Below are positions 58,339 to 64,000 of a DNA stretch of 64,000 bases, piece by piece. The notes under the pieces were generated by a model. That model made no database searches and was not told where the DNA came from. It worked only from the letters and a program-made list of their open reading frames with translations. The position numbers and the translations under genes were made by a program. The stretch is from CAKSST01 sp045535505 (GTDB taxonomy: Bacteria > Bacillota > Clostridia > Oscillospirales > Acutalibacteraceae), in assembly GCA_045535505.1 (NCBI GenBank), contig JAZSLU010000004.1, positions 1 through 64,000 of the forward strand, given 5' to 3'. Position 1 is the stretch's first letter; each line of letters starts with the position of its first letter.

Positions 58339-61300
58339 ATGGAGCATAGAAAATTTAAGGACCTTTTTAAAGGGCTGACCGACGATGGCATTTGCGACGG
58401 TGAAGTGCTTAGCTGTAAGGTAGATAGAGAGTCGCGTATCATAATTGCAACGGTTGCCTTTGATAAATATGTTGACAGATTCATAATAAAAGCAGCTTGT
58501 GATAGCATTAAAGCAGGATTACAGCTCAACGATGTTCAAATTACAGCAAAATTTCCCCAAAACAGTCTTACGTTAAAGTCTGCCGTTTGTGAAGCAAAGT
58601 ATTGCGCAAGCGGTGACCTTGTGCGATTTGTTTCAGGTGCGCAGTTCACTTGCGAAGAGGGTAAGTTCATAATAAAAATATCTCCTCAAGGTAAAGCGGC
58701 GGCAGAAAAATGTGGCTTTGCGGCAACTTTAAAAAACAATATAAAAGAACTTTTTGATAGAGATATTGAGGTTATTATTGAAGAAAACGGTGAACAAGCG
58801 GCATACACTGCACCAATGGAGTATGTCCAAAAAGCCCCTGCGCCCAAAAAAGAAAAAACTAAAAAAACAATAGATAAAACAAAACCGTCACCTGACGGTC
58901 TGCCTGTTTATCTTGACAGCGCACAAGTTGTATTAGGTAAAAAATGCTCTTCAAAAAACATAGTACGAATGGTAGATGTAACTCCCGAATATTCTTTTGT
59001 TGAGGTTTGGGGAAAGGTATTTTCGTTCGAAACCAATCCTACCAAATTCGGCAATAAAACAAGACTTAAAATAGGCTTTTCTGATGGAACCAACTCCTTT
59101 ATCGCTAAAGGACTTTTAGAGCAGTCACAGCTCAAAGCACTAGCCGATATAGGTGAGGGCACAAACCTACTTATCAACGGTGACTATTTTTACGATTCTT
59201 GGGACCGTGACTATGTTATAAACATCAAAAGCATGGCAACATTGGAAGAATATATGCCTTGTGATAATGCCGAGGTAAAGCGTGTTGAACTGCACGCTCA
59301 TACCAATATGTCCGCAAAGGACGGAACAAGCCATGCAAGCGACCTTATCAACACCGCTTATAAATGGGGTCATAAGGCAATTGCAATAACTGACCACGGC
59401 GTTGTTCAAGCATATCCGGGTGCGGCAGAAGCACTTTCGAAAATCCGCAAAGGCGGCGGTGATTTTAAGGTCATTTATGGTGTTGAAAGTTATTTTGTAA
59501 ATGACGAGCGCGACGGCACCGATATTGCAGAACTTTATAAGCGCGGTAAGGTTTACCACCAAATTTTGTTGGTTAAAAATCAAGCGGGAATGAAAAAGCT
59601 TTATCAGCTTATATCAAAATCTCACCTCGAAAGTTTTTATAAACGTCCTGTCATTTTTAAAAGCGATTTAGACCCTGTCAGAGATGACCTTATTGTAGGA
59701 AGCGCTTGTGAGCAAGGCGAACTTTACTGCCATATTATTGACGGCGCATCGGATGAAGAACTTGAAAAAATTGCCGCTTATTATGACTATCTCGAAATAC
59801 AACCGTTAGGCAATAACGAGTTTATGGTGCGTGAATCAACCATTGAAAAAATTGATAAAAAGACAGGTGCGGTTAAAGAAAACCGCTTTAAGCATGTAAC
59901 AAACCTTGATGTTATAAAAGATTTCAACCGCAAGGTTGTAGCACTTGGTGATAAACTTTTAAAACCTGTTGTTGCAACGGGTGACGTGCATTTTCTTAAA
60001 AAAGAGGACGAGATTATCCGCAAAATTATTATGGCTGGACAAGGCTATGACGATTTTGACAATCAAGCACCTTTGTTTTTGCGCACAACAGACGAAATGC
60101 TTGCCGAGTTTGATTATCTGGGTGAGCGCCGTTTTGAATTTGTTGTAGAAAACCCCAATAAAATTGCCGATATGGTTGATGGTGATGTTTTGCCTGTTCC
60201 CAAAGGCAGTTATCCGCCTGTTATTGAGGGCTCTGACGAAATGCTTCGTGAAATTTGTTGGAACAATGCTCACAGAATTTACGGAGATGAACTTCCTGAG
60301 GTGGTTTCAAAACGCCTTGACAGAGAATTGACAGGTATTATCGAAAACGGATATTCAATTATGTACGTTACGGCACAAAAGCTTGTTGCATACAGTGAAG
60401 AAAACGGCTATCTTGTGGGTTCGCGTGGTTCGGTTGGTTCTTCCTTTGCCGCAACAATGGCAGGTATATCAGAGGTTAATCCACTACCACCCCACTATGT
60501 TTGTCCCAAATGCCGTAATAATGAGTTTTTTACAAAAGGTGAGGTAGGCTCAGGCTTTGACCTTCCACCCAAAAACTGCACAAAATGCGGCACACCCTAT
60601 AACCGTGACGGACACGACATCCCCTTTGAAACCTTCCTTGGTTTTAAGGGTGATAAAGTTCCCGATATCGACCTTAACTTTTCGGATGCTTTTCAGGCAA
60701 GCGTTCAAAAATATACCGAAACTCTTTTTGGCAGTGAAAACGTTTTCAAAGCGGGTACAATTTCAACAATAGCCGAAAAAACCGCTTTCGGTTTTGCAAA
60801 AGCTTATGCCGAGAAAAAAGGCGTTATGCTCAACCGTGCCGAACTTGAGCGACTTGCCAAACTTGTTGAACAGTCGAAAATTAAAACAACGACAGGTCAG
60901 CACCCTGCGGGTATGATTGTTGTGCCACGCACTAACACCATTTACGATTTCTGTCCCGTACAGCATCCCGCAGACGATACCGAATCGGATATTGTTACTA
61001 CACATTTTGACTTCCATTCAATCCATGATACAATTCTAAAATTAGACGAGCTCGGTCACGTTGTTCCAACCACATATAAATATCTTGAAGAAAACACCGG
61101 CGTTCCCGTAAGCCAGGTTTCGATGTGTGACGAAAAGGTTTACAGCTTATTTTTGTCAACTGAGGCGCTGGGTGTTACACCCGAAGCAATCGATTCTAAA
61201 ATAGGAACTTATGCATTGCCCGAGTTTAATACAAAATTCACTCGTGAGATGCTGCAAGATTGCAAACCCAAAAATTTCTCCGACCTTTTGCAAATATCAG

Positions 61301-62112
61301 GTCTTTCACATGGTACAGATGTGTGGCTTGGCAACGCAAAAGACCTTATCGATAACGGTACCTGTACTATTTCGGAGGTTATCGGTACACGTGATAACAT
61401 TATGGTTTATCTCATCCATCAGGGTATGGAAGAGGGTCTTGCCTTTAAAATTACCGAAACAGTTCGTAAAGGTCTCGTCGCAAAAGGCAAGGTTTCAGAA
61501 GAAGATTGGAACGGTATGTGTGATAAAATGCGTGCAGTTGGTGTCCCCGAGTGGTACGTTGAAAGCTGCGGCAAAATTAAATATATGTTCCCAAAAGCAC
61601 ACGCTGCCGCTTATGTTATTGCGGCGCTTCGCCTTGCGTGGTACAAGGTTTATAAACCTATTGAATTCTATTGTTCATACTTTACCGCACGTCCCGAAGA
61701 CATTGATGTTGTAAGCATACAAAAGGGCAAGGATGCTGTAAAACAGGTTATGAACGAAACCAAGGCAAAGGGTAGAGAAGCTGCTAAAAAAGAGCTTGAC
61801 ATATACAACAACCTGCTTATTTTTAATGAGATGATGGAACGAGGCCTTGAAATTTTGCCTATCGAGGTCGGCAAATCCCACGCCACCAAATTCTTGGTTG
61901 AAGATGGCAAAATGCGCCTGCCTTTCGTTGCAATGGGCGGTGTAGGCGAAAAGGCGGCAATTGCAATTTACGAAACCGCTCAAAAAGGTGACTTCGTCTC
62001 AAAAATCGATTTCCAAATTGAAGCGGGTGTTTCAAAAACAGTTATTCAAAACCTTAGTGACATCGGCGCTTTTGGCGATTTGCCCGAAACAGGACAACTT
62101 TCATTTTTCTAA
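58339..62112 (+). CDS. polC: PolC-type DNA polymerase III alpha subunit lacking the exonuclease domain
   Basis: The 1257-residue replicase has an N-terminal domain, an OB fold (about 212-310), then the PHP domain (ELHAHTNMSAKDG near 317; YGVESYFVND near 380). It goes on directly to the rest of PHP (KVYHQILLVKNQAG). In ordinary PolC of about 1430 residues a DEDD exonuclease is inserted at this point; here none of its motifs appear and the length is shorter by about that amount. The polymerase core is present: GSRGSVGSSF near 694, a zinc module CPKC/CTKC near 722-755, PDIDLNFSD at 775-783 (catalytic Asp776 and Asp778) and KAHAAAYVI near 1085. It closes the frr-to-polC run. Confidence 0.93.
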   Translation: MEHRKFKDLFKGLTDDGICDGEVLSCKVDRESRIIIATVAFDKYVDRFIIKAACDSIKAGLQLNDVQITAKFPQNSLTLKSAVCEAKYCASGDLVRFVSGAQFTCEEGKFIIKISPQGKAAAEKCGFAATLKNNIKELFDRDIEVIIEENGEQAAYTAPMEYVQKAPAPKKEKTKKTIDKTKPSPDGLPVYLDSAQVVLGKKCSSKNIVRMVDVTPEYSFVEVWGKVFSFETNPTKFGNKTRLKIGFSDGTNSFIAKGLLEQSQLKALADIGEGTNLLINGDYFYDSWDRDYVINIKSMATLEEYMPCDNAEVKRVELHAHTNMSAKDGTSHASDLINTAYKWGHKAIAITDHGVVQAYPGAAEALSKIRKGGGDFKVIYGVESYFVNDERDGTDIAELYKRGKVYHQILLVKNQAGMKKLYQLISKSHLESFYKRPVIFKSDLDPVRDDLIVGSACEQGELYCHIIDGASDEELEKIAAYYDYLEIQPLGNNEFMVRESTIEKIDKKTGAVKENRFKHVTNLDVIKDFNRKVVALGDKLLKPVVATGDVHFLKKEDEIIRKIIMAGQGYDDFDNQAPLFLRTTDEMLAEFDYLGERRFEFVVENPNKIADMVDGDVLPVPKGSYPPVIEGSDEMLREICWNNAHRIYGDELPEVVSKRLDRELTGIIENGYSIMYVTAQKLVAYSEENGYLVGSRGSVGSSFAATMAGISEVNPLPPHYVCPKCRNNEFFTKGEVGSGFDLPPKNCTKCGTPYNRDGHDIPFETFLGFKGDKVPDIDLNFSDAFQASVQKYTETLFGSENVFKAGTISTIAEKTAFGFAKAYAEKKGVMLNRAELERLAKLVEQSKIKTTTGQHPAGMIVVPRTNTIYDFCPVQHPADDTESDIVTTHFDFHSIHDTILKLDELGHVVPTTYKYLEENTGVPVSQVSMCDEKVYSLFLSTEALGVTPEAIDSKIGTYALPEFNTKFTREMLQDCKPKNFSDLLQISGLSHGTDVWLGNAKDLIDNGTCTISEVIGTRDNIMVYLIHQGMEEGLAFKITETVRKGLVAKGKVSEEDWNGMCDKMRAVGVPEWYVESCGKIKYMFPKAHAAAYVIAALRLAWYKVYKPIEFYCSYFTARPEDIDVVSIQKGKDAVKQVMNETKAKGREAAKKELDIYNNLLIFNEMMERGLEILPIEVGKSHATKFLVEDGKMRLPFVAMGGVGEKAAIAIYETAQKGDFVSKIDFQIEAGVSKTVIQNLSDIGAFGDLPETGQLSFF

Positions 62113-62147
62113 AAAACAAACGACCCTTCAGGGTCGTTTGTTTTTTA
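62111..62147. terminator. Terminator after polC
   Basis: AAAAAACAAACGACCCT, loop TC, AGGGTCGTTTGTTTTTT. It is a strong stem with A and T runs on both sides. Confidence 0.92.
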
Positions 62148-62180
62148 GAATGCAAAATTGAAAATGCAAAAATCTAATGA

Positions 62181-62423
62181 CTATTTTATTTCTTGCTGTA
62201 GATTCTTAAACGTTTCGGTATTGAAAAAATCATAAAGAGAAATTTCTAAACCGTCACATAATTTTTTGAGTGTAACAATACCTGCGTTTTTACTTCCGCC
62301 ATTAATTATGTTCTTTAAAGTTGAGGGAGGAACAGCCGATATTCTGGCGAGAGCATTTACGGACAATTTATTTTTCTCGCATAACTCCAACAATCTGTTT
62401 GCTATTGCTTTTCTTGTATCCAT
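62181..62423 (-). CDS. XRE-family helix-turn-helix repressor
   Basis: The 80-residue protein is a single XRE helix-turn-helix domain: LLELCEKNKLSVNALARISA then VPPSTLKNIINGGSKNAGIV, with a short C-terminal extension. It is divergent from the SLOG-family gene, and the 113-nt spacer contains two copies of CCATATATGG. Single-domain XRE proteins beside such paired palindromes commonly repress themselves and the neighbour. AGAGGTGATATT precedes the ATG. Confidence 0.9.
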   Translation of the reverse strand: MDTRKAIANRLLELCEKNKLSVNALARISAVPPSTLKNIINGGSKNAGIVTLKKLCDGLEISLYDFFNTETFKNLQQEIK

Positions 62424-62480
62424 AATATCACCTCTAAAACCTTTATATTTAGTTTATGATTTTTGAAAGAACATTAACGA

Positions 62481-62510
62481 CCATATATGGACTTTTTGGA
62501 CCATATATGG
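62481..62510. promoter_or_regulatory. Paired palindromic operator
   Basis: GACCATATATGG occurs twice; the perfect palindromes CCATATATGG lie at 62481-62490 and 62501-62510, with centres 20 nt apart (about two helical turns). They lie between the divergent XRE and SLOG-family genes, a natural place for the XRE dimer to bind cooperatively. Confidence 0.75.
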
Positions 62511-62536
62511 TAAACTTGTTTTGGCGGTGATAAAAT

Positions 62537-63019
62537 ATGTATGAAAATACGTGTTGTTTTATCGGTCATAGAAAGATAACTGTGACCGATCAATTAAAAA
62601 AGCGATTATATGAAATTATCGAAAAATTAATTGTTTGTGAAAACGTACACAATTTTCTTTTCGGTAGCAAAAGTCAATTTAATGACCTGTGTCATGAAGT
62701 TGTAAGTAATATGAAAAAAAGATACCCTTACATAAAACGAATTTACGTAAGGGCAGAATATCAGGATATAAATGATGATTATAAAAAGTATATATTAGAA
62801 GGCTATGAGCAAACCTGTTTTCCCGATAAGGTTATGGGTGCAGGTAGGGCGGCGTATGTTAAGCGTAATTTTGAAATGATAAAAAACAGCAATTTTTGTG
62901 TGGTATATTATGATTATAAATATAATCCCATAACGCGAAAAAGCGGAACAAAAATTGCTTTTGAATATGCTACAAAGTTAAAAAGGAAAATCATAAACGC
63001 TTTGGCTAACGAAGAATGA
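62537..63019 (+). CDS. SLOG-family (DUF1273-like) nucleotide-binding protein
   Basis: The 160-residue protein begins with CCFIGHRKIT, the start motif of SLOG/DUF1273 (YpsA-like) Rossmann proteins. NFLFGSKSQFNDLCHEVV near residue 40 forms the glycine loop, and FCVVYYDYKYNPITRKSGTK near 115 resembles the second ligand-binding strand (usually followed by GGT). SLOG domains bind nucleotide-derived ligands and occur in phage-defence and stress systems. The divergent XRE gene suggests tight repression. GGCGGTGA precedes the ATG. The actual ligand is unknown. Confidence 0.75.
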   Translation: MYENTCCFIGHRKITVTDQLKKRLYEIIEKLIVCENVHNFLFGSKSQFNDLCHEVVSNMKKRYPYIKRIYVRAEYQDINDDYKKYILEGYEQTCFPDKVMGAGRAAYVKRNFEMIKNSNFCVVYYDYKYNPITRKSGTKIAFEYATKLKRKIINALANEE

Positions 63020-63030
63020 TTAAAAGGTAG

Positions 63031-63050
63031 GGGTGATTCACGAATCGCCC
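63031..63050. repeat. GGGCGATT hairpin repeat, copy 3
   Basis: GGGTGATT, loop CACG, AATCGCCC, followed by a T-rich run. It matches the hairpin at 3857-3877 and may act as terminator for the SLOG gene. Confidence 0.5.
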
Positions 63051-63141
63051 GTTTTTGTTCACAAAAAATTTGCAAAGAAATTTATATAAACATATTGACG
63101 AGTTATATAAATTATGCTAATGTATAATCAAGGTGATAATT

Positions 63142-63777
63142 ATGAAAAAAGTTTTATACAGTATGATGCTTGACGAGGATGTTATAAACCAAATTGATAT
63201 TCTCGCACACAAGGCAGGGACAAACCGCTCTGCAATGGTCAACCGCATCTTAGCCGAGCATATTAATTTTATAACTCCCGAACGGCGAGTGAGCGATATT
63301 TTCAATTCTATAACCGCTCTGCTTGATACACAATGTGGCTTGGTCCCCAATGTTGCGCAAAATGCAATGACCATGTCGCTTAAAAGCGCTTTGCAATACC
63401 GCTATCGTCCAACCTTAAAATATGAGGTTGAGTTTTATAGGGCAAATGATGATTATATGGGGCAGCTCACCGTAAAACTTCGCACACAGTCGGCAGAACT
63501 CATATCTCAACTGGGCGACTTTTTTGCCGCTTGGAAAGCGGTGGAAGAAGAATATCTTTCAATGCCCGTAAACTGCGTTTTGACCGATTCAAAATTTGTT
63601 CGTGCTCTTTGCGCACCAAAAAGAGCGTGTACGTCAGATGAATTGGCACAAGTTTTGCACAGTTACGTCACCTTGATGGATAAGGCAATAAAAAAATATC
63701 TTGCAAACAAGTTGAATCTTGCAGACCTTAAAGGAATGTATGTGGCTTGGCTTGTCAATACTGATATCAGACTGTAA
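63142..63777 (+). CDS. Ribbon-helix-helix protein preceding clpB
   Basis: The 211-residue protein has an N-terminal ribbon-helix-helix (residues 1-45: VLYSMMLDEDVINQIDILAH, then GTNRSAMVNRILAEH), a CopG/Arc-like DNA-binding unit. The rest of about 160 residues is mixed alpha/beta with no known domain (LKYEVEFYRANDDYMGQLTV, then MDKAIKKYLANKLNLADLKG near the end). It lies 13 nt before clpB in the same direction, so it is probably co-transcribed and may regulate the heat-shock operon, in place of CtsR or HrcA, neither of which is visible. AAGGTGAT precedes the ATG at 63142. A possible promoter is TTGACG (63095-63100), 17 nt, TAATGT. Confidence 0.75.
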   Translation: MKKVLYSMMLDEDVINQIDILAHKAGTNRSAMVNRILAEHINFITPERRVSDIFNSITALLDTQCGLVPNVAQNAMTMSLKSALQYRYRPTLKYEVEFYRANDDYMGQLTVKLRTQSAELISQLGDFFAAWKAVEEEYLSMPVNCVLTDSKFVRALCAPKRACTSDELAQVLHSYVTLMDKAIKKYLANKLNLADLKGMYVAWLVNTDIRL

Positions 63778-63790
63778 AGGAGGAAATTTT

Positions 63791-64000
63791 ATGAATGTTG
63801 AAAATTATACGCAAAAAACAATGCAAATGTTAAATGCGGCGCAAAACATTGCAGCCGATAAACAAAACCAGTTTATAACACCTGAACATTTGCTCTATGC
63901 TTTAATAGACCAGCCTGATGGACTTATAGGCTCTCTTTTAACAAAATTGGGAGTCGATACAAACGCTGTCTTGTCAGAGCTTGATGCAATAATTTCAGCT
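63791..64000 (+). CDS. clpB: ClpB-type chaperone ATPase, 5' part (runs off the right edge)
   Basis: The first 70 residues form the Clp N-terminal repeat domain: YTQKTMQMLNAAQNIAADKQ, then ITPEHLLYALIDQPDGLIGSL and LLTKLGVDTNAVLSEL. The QFITPEHLLYAL segment is typical of ClpB rather than ClpC. ClpB refolds aggregated proteins together with DnaK. AAAGGAGG lies 8 nt before the ATG. The two ATPase domains are outside the window, so ClpB against another Hsp100 is judged only from the N-domain. Confidence 0.85.
   Translation, partial: MNVENYTQKTMQMLNAAQNIAADKQNQFITPEHLLYALIDQPDGLIGSLLTKLGVDTNAVLSELDAIISA

Noticed and set aside
1..64000. tRNA, rRNA, insertion sequences and integrases
   Set aside because: None was recognised on reading both strands. 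A dedicated tRNA search was not possible here.

Overview
The window reads as chromosomal DNA of a low-to-mid GC anaerobic Firmicute of class Clostridia, probably an uncultured gut lineage of the Oscillospirales/Ruminococcaceae kind. The evidence is a PolC-type replicase, strong AGGAGG ribosome sites, TTGACA-17-TATAAT promoters, spoVT/abrB-like fragments and a complete clostridial methylaspartate pathway for glutamate fermentation. No rRNA, tRNA, CRISPR array or intact insertion sequence was seen. Both ends cut genes: trkH at the left and clpB at the right.

Layout. 1-900: start of a TrkH potassium transporter on the minus strand, with its promoter. 901-8410: a looser, accessory-like region of single genes (YeiH-type exporter, a Fic-like protein with an altered active site, LysR regulator, YitT protein, an unknown membrane protein, two small cysteine-rich proteins). 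It is peppered with hairpin repeats and two fragments of an AbrB/SpoVT-type gene. 8424-21817: the methylaspartate cluster. A citX-citG fusion, an unknown P-loop protein and citC run leftward. citD-citE-citF, a two-subunit mesaconase/fumarase, a GntR regulator, glmS-glmL-glmE and methylaspartate ammonia-lyase run rightward. Together they would convert glutamate through methylaspartate, mesaconate and citramalate to pyruvate and acetate. The citrate-lyase-type genes are therefore best read as citramalate lyase. 21860-28443: DUF4432 protein, class I lysyl-tRNA synthetase with an extra tRNA-binding domain, HAD phosphatase, and feoA-feoB with a small Cys-rich partner. A divergent DtxR-family regulator and likely DtxR boxes sit beside feoA. 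29097-37870: SDR oxidoreductase, an apparent 1.5-kb insertion (hairpin array, four-helix-bundle protein, potassium channel), then a leftward cell-wall operon (alpha/beta hydrolase, membrane MurF, Ddl, CDF transporter, YhiN-type flavoprotein) and inorganic pyrophosphatase. 38051-47219: AGCS amino-acid carrier, pyridoxal kinase, TcdA, glutamate racemase, DUF1934, ArgS and a giant GH13-like protein. 47245-62112: the core run rpsO, pnp, a parvulin-type foldase, pyrH, frr, uppS, cdsA, dxr, rseP, ispG, polC. 62181-64000: an XRE/SLOG divergent pair with a paired palindromic operator, a ribbon-helix-helix protein and the start of clpB.

The most unusual signals are these. (1) A four-copy element of about 160-220 bp with terminal inverted repeats, always between two co-directional genes and always in the same orientation to transcription. 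(2) An apparent insertion that splits a bidirectional terminator and carries a hairpin array built on a repeating 9-nt linker, a four-helix-bundle protein and a Kv-type channel. (3) A PolC that lacks its proofreading exonuclease domain. (4) A class I LysRS carrying a MetRS-type C-terminal domain.
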